Source of the DNA: Zygaena filipendulae
Lineage: Eukaryota; Arthropoda; Insecta; Lepidoptera; Zygaenidae
Assembly: GCA_907165275.2 (NCBI GenBank)
Contig: OU015661.1
Coordinates: 2,053,501 to 2,117,500 of the forward strand
Length of the DNA stretch: 64,000 bases
Reading direction: 5' to 3'
Made by a program: the position numbers and the translations under genes. This document shows positions 12,383 through 26,200 of this stretch, piece by piece; the stretch's first letter is position 1, and the number at the start of each line of letters is the position of its first letter. The notes below the pieces were generated by a model. That model made no database searches and was not told the DNA's origin. It saw only the letters and a list, made by a program, of their open reading frames with translations.

Positions 12383-12618
12383 GGACATAGATAAGCAATA
12401 GTGTGTTAACCCACACTGTAGAAATTTTGAGTAAATCGTGTTTTAAAAGTAGGAGCGCCATTTTATGTCAACATTTTTTATGTTCAATATTTAGTTACAT
12501 ATTTAAGCAATGTAATAAGGTAAACACATAATTAGAAAACGTTCCCTAACTCTCAATAAATCGTTCTGAATCAATAACTTAATTTTGTGGGTTAACATGT
12601 TATTGCTTATCTGTGTCC
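12383..12618 (-). mobile_element. Inverted-repeat element A3
   Basis: 236 bp, flanked by ATCT on both sides (12379-12382, 12619-12622), showing that the target is 4 bp but not a fixed sequence. Confidence 0.86.
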
Positions 12619-13129
12619 ATCTGTTCTACTGAACTGAGAAGGGACATCTCACATAAATTTAGTTAAGTATGAAAACAAATGAAAACTAATGTGGATGAGT
12701 GATTTCTGTACACAAAACTACTCATCACGCACAAAAACATTCATTCACATAGCAAAATTGTTAAGAACAATATAGGTAGTGGAAAATATACTTTATGGCC
12801 GCTGACAAAGAGAGTTGTAGTTTTAGTTCACGAAATTGACGAAACGTTATTTGACGAAATTGTTCTCATAATAGGTAGTCATAATCGTCTACAATTACTT
12901 AAGTTTTAGACGCTTATTGTAGACGTTAGTAGACGATCATGAGAAATAGACAATAGCATAATATAATACTATACTAGTAATGGAGCCAGTGCTGCGGTTT
13001 TACCTTTATTAACTTGATTTGATACGTTTGTTTTGTTACGGAAACAGTCGATAATTTTTTTTTACGAGGCCATGAAATTTTGAAATAAGTAGGTATTTGG
13101 GCTAAATAACAGTATCAAATTATTAAATA

Positions 13130-13284
13130 CTAGCTGTCCCCCACGGTAATTATAGAGTTCCCGCGGGAATTCCGGGATGAAAAGTACCCTATATCCTTTA
13201 TAAATTTCATGATGATCGGTTCAGCCGTCAAGCCGCGAAAACGCAACAAACAACCAAAAACACTCACTTTCGCATTAGTAAGGA
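13130..13284 (-). mobile_element. Helitron-type element, short
   Basis: CTAGCTGTCCCCCACGG at the start, AGTAAGGA at the end; internal deletion relative to the usual 200 bp. A second AGTAAGGATGACTA follows at 13299. Confidence 0.68.
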
Positions 13285-13682
13285 TGACATTACATTAGTA
13301 AGGATGACTACTAGAACTTGCTCAAATATGACTATGACCTATATCTTTCTGTAACATCCTGTATAAGTACGACGACAGACGCAGTCTGAAAAACATTACA
13401 AAAGGGTGATACCTATTCGTTTTGCAGTCAATTGCAGACGCGTGTCAATAAGTATGATACGTGTTATAACCAGATGAAATGGCCCTCTTGTAGCAGTGTT
13501 GTTTTAATCTGTACCTACATTTGATTTTGACACAATTTAAGTTCCATGTCAATACCAAGATAATGAGCTACAGTTCCAGCTTGAAGGTTAGTTTTGTATT
13601 GTATAATATTATATTATAAGTATGTAGTGTATTATAGAAGTTACAGTATTTATATATATTGTATACTTTATATTATTAATTA

Positions 13683-13812
13683 GAAGCTATGCCCCGCGGT
13701 TTCACCCGCGTGTGTTCTGGGATCTTGGAACCTTTGAACAGCCCGCCAAAGTTTCATCCCAATCGGACCAATGGTTTCGAAACGCTTAGAGGACAGACAT
13801 ACAAACATTACA
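13683..13812 (-). mobile_element. Helitron-type fragment, variant body
   Basis: GCCCCGCGGTTTCACCCGCG followed by a body (CAAAGTTTCATCCCAATCGG, AGAGGACAGACATACAAACA) also seen near 52030-52110. Confidence 0.55.
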
Positions 13813-14090
13813 CGTTACGTACAGGATGATACCGTTAATATGCCGGGAAAAACAATTTCCTTCAGTATTCAAAACTTTACTAATTTTACTTTGAAAGAAA
13901 TGTTATGTTATACTACAGTTTTATTTCCTCGCAATCAAAGTGAAAAGCACAGTTTAACTCGTCCACAAAACCGATGTATAAAAATGGTTCGTTTTGTGCA
14001 CTTGTCGTAAAATCTACTATTCTTCTTCTTCTTCATCGTTTTCTTGTATGGTGTGTTGGTGAAAATAAATTACTATTGTACACTGTACAG

Positions 14091-14213
14091 GATGATGCCA
14101 AACACGCTGAGGGTGGACAACTACTCATCGCACTGCACGACCCCGTCCGAGAGAGACCAGCGCAATTTGACCTCCGTCAAAGTCGGCTGCTTCCATATAA
14201 ACCCCGCCACTGC
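14091..14213 (+). CDS. Gene 1 coding exon 1 (N-terminal tail)
   Basis: Residues 1-40 plus two bases of codon 41. The exon opens just after TGTACAG with two adjacent ATG codons (14092 and 14095), then [15 protein letters not shown]; it ends at GTGAGT. The acceptor-like sequence before the ATG implies at least one upstream non-coding exon, which I could not locate. The two leftover bases GC join C of exon 2 to make an Ala codon, which is the main support for linking this exon across an intron of about 11 kb. The segment is polar with no signal peptide, as expected for a cytoplasmic tail before a signal anchor. Confidence 0.7.
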
Positions 14214-17200
14214 GTGAGTATTCGATAGTAAATAATAAATGCCGTGGTCTTCCTGCGGCAAGTGAAAAAGAAACAAAGCTACGAAATAAAAATACTTTTT
14301 TCTTGAATTGGTATTGAAAAATAATCTGTTGTACCGAAAAGTCACTGCCTGACTAAATAGAAATAAAAATACTCAGAGGTGGAGGTAGAATTCAGCAGGT
14401 AGATAGGGTAGATTATTCATAAGAGAGATTAGAAGTCAGCTAAGATAGGATTTCACGGATTTCCCGCGGGAACTTCCACATTAATGCGGGTGAAACCACA
14501 GGGAACCGCTATTCTCCTACTGATAATATTATAAAAAGGTCAAGTTTGTGAGTTTGTGACGTTGTAGGGGGAATCAGGATCTACTGAGCTGAATATTATC
14601 ATTACTCATATTTGGAAAGTAGGTCTGAAGTTGCCTGAGAAGCGGGTTGAAAGTAACACTTTTCAGCCCTAGGGAGAATCGCTTTCAACTGACAGCTGGA
14701 TACTGCAGAAAAGTTTTTTTTATGTCATAGGGGGATACTTACTGGCCAGTAGCACACCTAATGGTTGATTTATGTAAAATAAAATCTCCCCCTTTTTTTT
14801 CTTTAGCTAATTCCTATTTTTATTTTGACTTTCCTTGCATTCGTAATGAAAAGCACAGTGTTATCCTCGGGAGAAAGACTTATTTAGTCCCTCGATCTAT
14901 TGGCCCGTCTCGGGACTAAATAAGTTACTTTCACCCCTAGGATAACAATGTACTATTACCAATATAAAGCCACGTAATTTGTGAGTGTCTTAAGCTATAT
15001 TGTAACCCGCAACTCCCGCGGGAACTCCGAAATTACCGCTGGTGAAATCGCAGGGAACAACTAATATTTCATAATTTGTAAACGGGTGGAGCGAACTCAT
15101 AAGATTTTCCACTATCTATCGAAAACCCAAAACGTACCTGAACAAGTTTTAACATTTATTTTTATAAACGTACCCACCTGAAAACCGCAATATTTTAATA
15201 AAAACTGACTCAATATTCTGGTAGATTTAAACTCGATTATAGAAACAAAATTAATTTCATTTTGTTCATAGGCAATGAACGATAGCCAAATTTTCACAAG
15301 TACTACCTCAGTTTCAATCAATACCTATAATTCATTGTCAACCACGTTTACAACTAACGTACATTAGACACGCCACCTTGAGAGTATCCACTATTATAAA
15401 TCCGAAAGTGTGTTTGTTTGTTTATTTTTTTGTTTGTGACGCTTTCACGCCTTAACGGCTCAACCGATCACAATATTATAAAATGCTTACACGTTGCCAA
15501 GGGCACAGAGAAAGACATAGTGTACTTTTTATCCTGGAATTCCCACCGGACTCCGAAATTAACACGGATGAAATCTAGCTAGTATTTTATAAACTTTATG
15601 TACCTACATTTAACGTATTTTTGGCCAACCGGCAGAGGCGATAATTCTGATTCATACAAAAGTTTTCGCTAATGTGTTCAGAAATGCCATAGCTACATTA
15701 CTACAGTAGACTGCTAAACTCATTCCAAGCGGGTTGGAGAGAGAAACACCATCGCGTCGTAACTTTAACACACGTCGGCGTCGTTGGGTAAAAAGATGGG
15801 CTGCCCTTATTCACTATGACCATAACCGCGACGCGTTAAGATAACAAAAATGAAAAATGAAAAATCTTTATTTCTTTAACAACAATTACAGTAATTTACC
15901 AGAGTTTCAAGTCTCCCTTTAAGCAACAATAGGCTAGTTTCCTGGGTAAAAAAAATCAAAATTCTATTTAGTCCGTCAGTTAGATAATAAAAAAATAAAA
16001 GACACGTATTTTTTGCTTTTTTAAAATAATGGAAATATGCATAGATAAAGCGCATTAAAGTTTAGGGTGGGGGACTCGTGATGTCACAGCTCGCTATAAC
16101 GTGCGAACAAACTGTAGCGAGGCGTGACGTCATGTGAAATTTCGACTTGATATATCTCCGTTATTTTTTGGTTACATAAAAAAAAAAATACGTGTCCAAT
16201 ATTTTTTAATAATCTACAAAACGGACTAAAAAAGAAAATTTAGGAAACTAGCCTATTGCTTGTAATAGTTTTATATAAGTACAATATAAAACTATTTGAT
16301 TGTTACTATACTATGTTTGACTTTATAAGTACACTAGCTGTCCCCCGCGATTTCATCCGCGGTAGGTAATTTCGGAGTTAATTCCGGGAAAAAAGTAGGT
16401 ACTCTACGTCCTTCTTTGTAACCCTTACAGTAGTTTACGGTGAGGAGCTGTTCCCCGCATTAATGCCGGAGTTCCCGCGGGAATTCCGGGATAAAAACTA
16501 TCTTTTAAGTTGGACCATTTTATGAATGGTTACAGAATTTTATCAAAATCCGTTCAGTATAGTTCCGGAGTCCATCGCGGACAAACAACGTGACACGTGA
16601 TTTATATATATTAGATTAGAATAAGATGTGAGCTAACGTGTGTGCGTGAATTTGGTTTTTTAAGTGAGATTAAGTGTTACGCTTGCAATAATAAAATACA
16701 AGCGTACCTACCAAATAAAAAAATAACGGCGATACATCGAGTTGAAATTCCGTGTGACGTCACATCAGCGTACCTATAGGTACACTTTATACTTAGTTAT
16801 GACGTCGCGACCTCCCACTCCTAAACTTTAATGCATTTTGTCATCCTCCTTGGTTTTACCTAAGTAGATATTTATTTAATAATTCCAAAAACAAAAAATA
16901 CGCATCTATAATTTTTTTACTGTCTAACTGACGGGCTAAATGGAATTTTGGATTTTTATAACTTGTCATCATCCCCAATGCCAATAGGGTACTTGCATGA
17001 AATTTATAATAAGAAATTGTGTCAATATTTCAAAAATAGAGCCTTAGAAAAGCGTTATCGTGAAAGATTTACTAAAAAAATTTCAATAGTTTCCAAAATA
17101 TTCAACTTTTAATTTTGTGAAACGGAAGGTTGTAACGAAACACCAATCACAGCCAAGCTTGACACATGACGTCACTTTTATTTTTTTAGGAAACATTTAC

Positions 17201-20200
17201 CTCTTTCACAGAAGGCAAAAGAAACTAAGTGCATACAGTCAACGGATATTTTCCATTTTCTCAAGTTTTTTACTTTAAAATGCATCGGTAAGATGCATTT
17301 CGATTCTTTACTGGAACTTTTGGAAGTAAATCGACACAGTTCAACCTTAATTTCGCATTTGGATATTGAAGTTATCTGTCTGTCAGTGTCACATGACCCT
17401 GTCAATACGACAGTGACATTTATATCACAGATTAATAAGGCGTAATTTTGAACAAGTGTCGTCATTCCGCGTTTCGGCGGTAAAGTCTAAAGTTGGAACT
17501 TTGAAACGCTCTATTTAATTAATTTATGCATATTTTTTTTTTCTTTTTCTTGCTTTGTTTAAGTAGGCCATATATCTTTAAAATAGACTGAAAAAAAAAA
17601 TCATGCAAGTACCCTATTGTCTTCATTGGTACAGAGAAAGATATAGGGTAGGAACTTTTAGTCTCAGAATTCCCGCAGGAACTCCGATATTAACGCGGTG
17701 AAACCGCAAAAAGTTAATGGCAGTTTCACCCGATTCAATTTCGGAATTCGCGGGAATTACAGGATACCTAATTCTACCATCCATTGTTTTTTTTAAGTAG
17801 GTACCTATTGTTAATATTTTTTAAGTATTTTATTATTTAATTAATTATTGTGTTGTTTATATACTATAAATAATATTGTGTGTCGTGTGTAGTGTACCTA
17901 ATTGACTTTTATCTAATATTTTATATGTAGTTAAGTATTTTTGTATATTATAATATTGTATCAGTCTTTATTTATCTATATATGTAGTTTATCCTAAATT
18001 CTAAATACCTACTGTAGGCATGAAAATTTCCCTAAATGTACTCAGACGAAATGAAAAGTATTTCGTCTGAGTGAATGTATTAATTCTTTGTAAATTGTTT
18101 TGCCGAATGTATTTATTTATTGTGAATCTGTTCTGTTTAAGTGTATAATAATTATAGCTGTATGTTTACTGAATTAATAAATAAATAAATAAGAAGTACC
18201 CTATGTCCCTTGTACCCTTGACAACGTGTGTGCAAAAACAGAGTTACTTTCCGTTTATAATATTAGTAAGGATTATCGATTTCAAAAGTACATAATATAC
18301 CTGATAAATAATAAGTAATAATAAAGTAAATAAATAAATAAAGCAATAAGTAAGTAATATCATAATAAATACATATTTCAAAAAATAACACGATCTATAA
18401 TGTTAACCTGCATCAGTTCTCAATGTTTTGTTTATGTATATTTTCATCAGTTACAATATGTAGGTACGTAAGCATGATATCAAGTCTCACGTTTGTAATT
18501 ACTCCCTATATATAAATATCGAATGACATTATTTTCATCTTGTCACTTGGTGACGTCACTTGGGTATGAATTTCTCAAGCTAGGCGCGTATGAGAAATTA
18601 TTTATGCGTGAGGGCATGGCTAATAATGTTGGATCGTGACGAATTGTATTATTGAGTTTTTACCGAAATTTGATCACAGTGATTATGCAAAATATCCGTC
18701 TGCCTCCTTCATCGATGAAAACAATCCAATAAAATGTATTTTTCCATTATCTCAAATGGAATTATATCCTACTTGCAGACAGTCTAGATCCCAGGCGGAA
18801 AAAGTATAGGTAACCTATATTATGTCGCCCGATTTGATCAATGTAATAATTTTTGATATCGGTTAGGAAGTTAAATTAAGTCCATCCGTTACAAATCAAC
18901 ATAAATGGATAAAAAAATCAAATTGTTCTCTTGAAAATAGACTACCTGTTCCCCGCGGTTTCACCCACGATAGTATTAGAGATCTCATGCAGGGAATTCC
19001 GGGATAAAAAGTGTGACCTATGTACCCCTGACAACATGTATGCAAAATTGCGTGATTGTCGGTTGACCCCTTAAAGCGTGAATGTAACAAACAAACAAAC
19101 TTACTTTCGCTAAGTAAGGACTCGCTGTTTCCCGCGGTTTCACTTACGTTACTTTCGGGGTTTTCGCGGGAATTCCAGGATAAACGGACGCGGACGGCCC
19201 GATTGGCGTAGTAGGTCACCATGCCTGCCCGCTAATCAAGAGGTTCCAGGTTCGATTCTCGGTAGGGGTGCACTTTGTGTGGTGAACACAGGGTTCCAGA
19301 CTAGATAGTGGAATATCTAGTCTGGGTGTGTTTATATATCTATTGTATAATAGGTATATATGTAATTCTATGTAGTATATACCACGTTTGCTTTGTTTCC
19401 ACTACACACAAGCTACTAAAATAGCTTACTGTGGCTTCAAACAGATCTGTGTGTTGTGAAGTTGATTATTTTCATTATTATTATTATTATTTAAATTGTG
19501 ATGCTGGCGATGCGCTAAAGATAAATGATGACAACTAAGATGATGATTTACTATTTGTATTTGGCGTCAAGTAAAAAAAAAAGTCAAAAAGTACTTGTAA
19601 GTAGCAAAATCAGGCATAAAATAATATATTTCTCCCTTTGAAGAATTCGTATTGTAGAATAAACCAATGGATTTTATCTAAAAAACGAAAACTTCTCATT
19701 CGCAATTTCTATAGTGTCGTATTTGAAAAGTCAATAATAGTCCATCAACTTCCGTCGTTTGGTCACCCTATTTTTCTTATCGCCTCTATATCGTATAAAC
19801 AATGCGCTATCAGCGCCTCTAGGGTCCAGTGGAAAATAATATAACTATTTTACGATTTCATCTTTTATGTTTGGCCACATCATGAAACAGTTCTGTGATA
19901 TAGATATGACGTCATGGCCTTAGCAAGACTCTCAGCCATCCTGCAAGATCGTCACTCCACCTAGCCTGGGGGCGTCCTACACTGCGTTTGCCTATTCGCG
20001 GTCACCACTCCAGAACCCGACGACCCCAACGGTTATCGGTTCTATGGATAATATGGCCAACTCATTGCCACTTCAACTTGCTAATTCTATGGGCTATGTC
20101 GATAACTTTAGTTCGCTGGCGAATCACCTCGTTTCTGATGGGATCCCTTAGAGAAACTCCGAGGATAGCCCTTTCTATAGTAGGTACGTTGAGCGACTTT

Positions 20201-23200
20201 AAATTTGTGTACCAGCGTCCAGCGACCAGTGTTCAGTGTCCACGTCTCGGCTCCGTATCTACGTCATGACAGGTAGGACACACTGGTTATAAAGACTTTT
20301 GCCTTCAAGCTTTGTGGGATTGACGACGAGAAAAATTGGCTACTATGACTACTATGCGAGCAAAATATAGTGATATCTATGATAATACTAACATTATAAA
20401 TGAGAAGGTAACTCTGTCTGGCTGTCAGTTACGCTTTCACACCTTAACGGCTCAACCGATCATCATGAAATTTTGCATACACGTTGTTAAGGTTATAGAG
20501 AGGGACATAGGGTACTTGTTATCACGGAATTCCCACGGGAACTCCGAAATTAACATGAGAATCGTGGGGAACAGCTAGTATTTAAATATTTTTGGCGGAT
20601 CGCTCGCCGCTGCCGCGGCAAGCTCGCTACGCTCGCTCGGCTCGCGGCAACTTGGTCAGCAATGCAAACCGAACCTAACCCAGAATTACCTATGCTCTAG
20701 TGGTAATATATCAGTTCATGACCTGGCCGGTCATTTTATGAAATGCCACCATTTCATGAAGTGCCCGGCCACATCATGAATATGGCCACGATAGATATAA
20801 CGTTACAGCGTGTTATGGTACGCCCGGGTGTCATTTGTCGTAAGTCATATTCTTTTTATGTATTGAGTTCCCGAAACTTTTATTAGGTAAATATTTATTT
20901 CCGCAGATATATCTGGCTTACACGGTTTTTATTACTCCACTATTTTCTATCTACTACCAGCCCGATGACACTCCACAAATGAACATTCAAGTTACAAGAA
21001 GTGTCGTGCGTGTGTGCGTATCGTGATTCGTAAGGTTGACAGTACCTGTCAGCTGTCAGTGAAAAATTGTTGTACGTGTATTGTTGCACTGTAGAATCTA
21101 TATGTGACAATTTTTAATAGGGTACTTGCATGAAATTTATTATAATAAATTGTGTCAATATTTCAAAAATAGAGCCTTAGAAAAGCGTTATCGTGAAAGA
21201 TTTACTAAAAAAATTTCAATAGTTTCCAAAATATTCAACTTTTAATTTTGTGAAACGGAAGGTTGCAACGAAACACCAATCACAGCCAAGCTTGACACAT
21301 GACGTCACTTTTATTTTTTTAGGAAACATTTACCTCTTTCGGAGAAGGCAAAAGAAACTAAGTGCATACAGTCAACGCATATTTTCCATTTTCTGAAGTT
21401 TTTTACTTTAAAATGCATCGGTAAGATGCATTTCGATTCTTTACTGGAACTTTTGGAAGTAACTCGAAACAGTTCAACCTTAATTTCGCTTTTGGATATT
21501 GAAGTTATCTGTCTGTCAGTGTCACATGACCCTGTCAATACGACAGTGACATTTCTATCACAGATTAATAAAAAAAGAAAAAAAAGAAAAGAAAGATTTA
21601 TTCAAACGAAGGAGAAACACAACACAAATGAACACATACAGGACAACACAAATGAAAACAATTAAAGTAAAACAAAATAAATAATAAAGAAAAACAAAGT
21701 AATTTTGAACTAGTGACGTCATTCCGCGTTTCGGCGGTAAGGTCTAAAGTAGGAACTTTGAAACGCTCTATTTAATTAATTTATGCATATATTTTTTTCT
21801 TTTTCTTGCTTTGTTTATGTAGGCCATATATCTTTAAAATAGACTGAAAAAAAAAATCATGCAAGTACCCTATTGAACTAAAAAGTGCCGAATCATCTGG
21901 GACTAACAATCGAGCCCCATTTCAATGGGGTTGCATCGTTTTATTACTGAGTTCCCAAGGTCAACTACCGGCTCTATCATCAGATCAGCTCCGTGTCATA
22001 ATGATATTGCTTGTAATCCGAATTATATAAAATAAAAGTAGGTATATTCAAAGTTTCATTTCGATACTATAATTAGATGTTAGTCAAAATTAACTAGTAA
22101 GATTTTAATACATTGTTACAAGTGAAGCTAATAAAATAATGTTAAAAATGGGGTGTGGCTGCTAGCTGTGTCACGGACACGGCCGTGTGTTGTACGTGGG
22201 GTTGCCACCTTTTTTGGTATTAATATAGTACTTATCCGAAAAAACGTGCAAAAATATAGTATTTTTGGGAAATGCAAGGAAAAAAATAGTATAAAAATAT
22301 TTTGTAATCAATAAGCATCGGGCAGCATTCATCCACAAATTATAGCTAGTTTGACAGTGACGTTTTGTTGCCGGGTACCTATGCATTTCGTTCTTAAAAT
22401 TCCCCGTGCTGCGATGCGAGTGCTTTCCCGATCAGTCACAGCTGTTAATTTAAAAAAGCGCGACAGTTGAATTAGGCATAAAAATATAGTATTTTTCGTA
22501 CTATATTATTTTTCTATAAAATATAGTACAATTGACGGAAATATAGTACGATACTATAGTATAATATAGTACAGGTGGCAACCCTAGTTGTATGTGAATA
22601 GGTTTACGTAACGGGTTACGTACCTACCTATTGCTCAGCCGCATTCATTGTTTTTCGTTCCCGGCACTGCTTGACTTGGTCATATGGTGTTTTATCGGTA
22701 CCATTTGATTGCTCTTGAGAAACCCTTTCCAACCGTATACGATCTTTATGTTTGGATTTGGCTTTTTGACGCGTATCGTCCGACATTATTTATGTTTAAT
22801 TTTTTATTTAACAAATTATATCCACTGTCACTATTTTACACGAATGTTTTGTAAACAATCGAGTGATTTTGACGAAAGCTGACGAATGAAACCTAAACGA
22901 ACTCCGCGTCGTAGCTTTTTCGGGTTAAAAGTTATACTAAGTGGAAATTACTGGAAATCTCGGTACGTGGCAAAAGGACCTTAAAATGACGCACTTCTCC
23001 CTCCATCCCACGCCATGCGTTACAGTCCCCACTTGGCGTAGGTAAATGAATTCTTTGATCCTTTAGCTATCCAAAGGTGTAATTGAATTTAAAATGGAGA
23101 TGAGAGATATGAAGCTGCCACACCAAACTCGATTGCCTCAATGCCTCGATTTTATCATTGTTTTTTTTTGGCTTGCTTGCTTGGTTTTTCTATGAAAGAA

Positions 23201-26200
23201 ATTTTAAAGACGTATTCACATCAAAGACGTGCACCGCCAAAGAAACATCGCCTATTCTCGTCACTTGCCTAAGTCCACTGGCCCAATTCTGCCAAAGCAA
23301 AACACAAACAGCAACACTTCCCCCAGGTTAAACTATATATTATAACCATAAGGTTCTCCCCACATGTATCGATACAAGTTGTTCCCCGCGGTTTCACCCG
23401 CGTTAATTTCAGAGTTCCGACGAGAATTTCGAGACAAAAACTATACCCTATGTCCTTCTCTGTTCTCCTAACAATGTGTAATGCACAAATTTCGTGATGA
23501 CCGGTTGAGCCGTTAAGGCGTGAAAGCGTAACAGATAGACAGACAGACAGACAGACAGAGTTACTTTCGCATTTATAATATTAAGTAGGGATAGTAGGGA
23601 CTAGTATACTCGCTCTTATGAAGCTGACGGTCGTCGGGACGGATACCGTATGAGTGGAGACCTTTATATACGTATATGATGCGGGAGCGGCGCGGTTTCG
23701 TATTGAGCCAGATTTGGCGCCCAGAACAATTTCATAAGAAATATTGTATAAAATAAATATAACTTTAAGTGAGGAAGTTTTGTGGGCCGCGAGCATGCGC
23801 AGAAGGGACTGCAGACTAATTGCAGATGAAACAATGGATATGCGCATACCGAGATGGTTAGATAGAAATATTAAAAGACAATATTATTATGTTTGATCTT
23901 TTATTAAAAATAAAAAAAAATATCTATACTAATATTATAAAGAGGAAAGATTTGTTTTTTTTTTGTTTGTTTGTTACGATTTAACTCAAAAAAACTACTG
24001 GACCGATTTCAAAAATTCTTTCTCTATTGGAAAGCTACATTATCCCTGAGTAACATGGGCAATATTGTAATCCGGAATTCCCACGGGAACTCCGAAATTA
24101 ACGTGAGTGAAACCGCGGTGAACAGCTAGTTGTAAATATTTGTAAATACGTATACCACAGAACAGAAAATAACTGATAGGAGGGGCATCAACTTAGTACT
24201 GACTTTAGTGCGAAAACAGATGAAAACAAGTGTCGCCGGGTGATTTTCGCACACATAACGCACGCACGCATACGCACAATTCATCACGCACTAAAACATT
24301 CATCAACGTAAAGAAATGTACTAAACGCTTTATGGTTATGTTTTTACTTAGTCACTGTTTTCAAAATTCACAGTTTTGGGAATATTGTGGTAAATATACT
24401 GGGGATGGCAGCAAAAGAAGTTTTGGGCAAGTTAGAGCAGTGGCTCTAACAACGCCTGCCCCGCCTACATGTCTAATATATCTGTGTGTTGTGAAGTAGA
24501 TTATGGGTTGTTAAAGACTTATGAAACAGACACGTATTTTTTTGCTTTTTCATATTAATGATATACAACGTGTTAATGAATTAACTGAAAACCTGATACA
24601 CCCCATTTAAAAAAATAAACAATAATATGATTAAAATATATTTTATGTCGAAAAAATTCATACTTTAAAAGTTATTCAACATTATTTTGGAGGTGACCTA
24701 TCTACAAAATTCCAAGCGCTATGCCCGCACCTACCGGTTCAAATTTTTTTGCTGCGGGTGGCGTACGCGCCAAATATTGTATTATAAATAATTTAGACAT
24801 GGGCTAGTAAAAATGAAAAAAATATAACCTATATTAAAACATAGTGCGATCGATTCGCTAGTTGATTCTGAGCAAACTATTTTCTAGTTTTCAGTTAATT
24901 CATTAACACGTTGTATATAGATAAAGATAGATGATAATATAGATATAGATGACAATATACATAAATAAAGCGATTTTAGGGTACTCGTGACATCATTATT
25001 CGGTATAAACCCCGTACAAACTGCACCGGTTAGTGACGTCACGCGAAATTTCATCTCAATGTATCGCCGTTATTTTTTGATTACGTAAAAAAAGAAAAAA
25101 ATGGGTGTCCAATATTTTTTATTAATCTACACGGCAGACTGAAAAAGTCAACTAGCCCATTGTGTCTCGTCTGACAGCCGCGGCCGGCGCACGTTCCTGC
25201 TGCAGATGTTGGTGCTGTGCTTCGTGCCGCACGCGGCGCTGATCCTGCAGAACTGCACCATCATGGCGCAGCTCTCCGTCGCCCTGGACTCCTCGCTCTA
25301 TCTCCATTCAGAGGTTGGTATTCTGTATTCGTGTGTTCAGAAACCGTACAAAACCATGAGGGTACTTTATTCTGGATTCGACGCGGGTGAAATCGAATGA
25401 AAATTTTCATACATTCGTAATATCAGTAAAGGGCAAGTATTAATATAGGTAGGTATATGAAAATGAATCCCGGTTCTTCTTTGTCACGGCATCACGCGTG
25501 AACGGCTGGACCAATGACGCTAATTCTTTTTTGTTGTGTTTGTTATTGTAAGGAGAAGGAGAATACGAAAGAAGTTTGGGAGTTCCTGCTGGAATTCCGA
25601 TACTCACGCAGGTGAACCTCCCATCCCCATTCCAGGACGACAACGCACCTGCATGCCTTCTGGTGTTGCAGATGTCTATGGGCGGCGGTAATCACTTACC
25701 ATCAAGTGTACCACTTGCCCGTTTGCCCTCTATGACATAAAAAAAAAAAAAACGGTTGGACTGGTTTTGACGGGAGTTTCACTGCTAATTTGGAGTTACT
25801 GCGGGAGTGCCGAAACTCATGCAGGTGAAACCGTGGGGCACAGCTAGTTACTTATAATATCATTGATATATGGTTCGTTTATCCTGGAAATCCCGGAAAT
25901 TAACAGAACAACCAGTTTCCTCTTTTTAATAATGTTTATTGATAAGTACTTGCTGTGATGCGAAATAAAGATAATGTCTACGTCTATGTCAATAAAAATC
26001 CAAAGGGAGTTAACAAAATATTTTCAGCGATTTCACATTGACTTCGAAAGACTTGCAAATTTAATAGCTACCCAAAACAAGGTAATCGACAACCTTGTTT
26101 TGGGTAGCTTAGATTAAGAGATTTTTCTATTATGACCTCATCATAGAGAAAGGATTCTGTTTCCCGCGGTTTCACTCGCGTTAATTCCGGAGTTCCCGCG

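Noticed and set aside
18896..19222. 108-codon minus-strand ORF
   Set aside because: It lies across two Helitron copies and part of a SINE.
19195..19290. tRNA gene at the TGGCGTAGTAGG / GGTTCGATTC boxes (also 58303)
   Set aside because: No acceptor-stem pairing, and a shared non-tRNA body and ATT tail follow in both copies, so these are SINE heads.
19988..20269. Plus-strand 93-codon ORF
   Set aside because: Antisense to the RTE-type reverse transcriptase end, which reads clearly on the minus strand.
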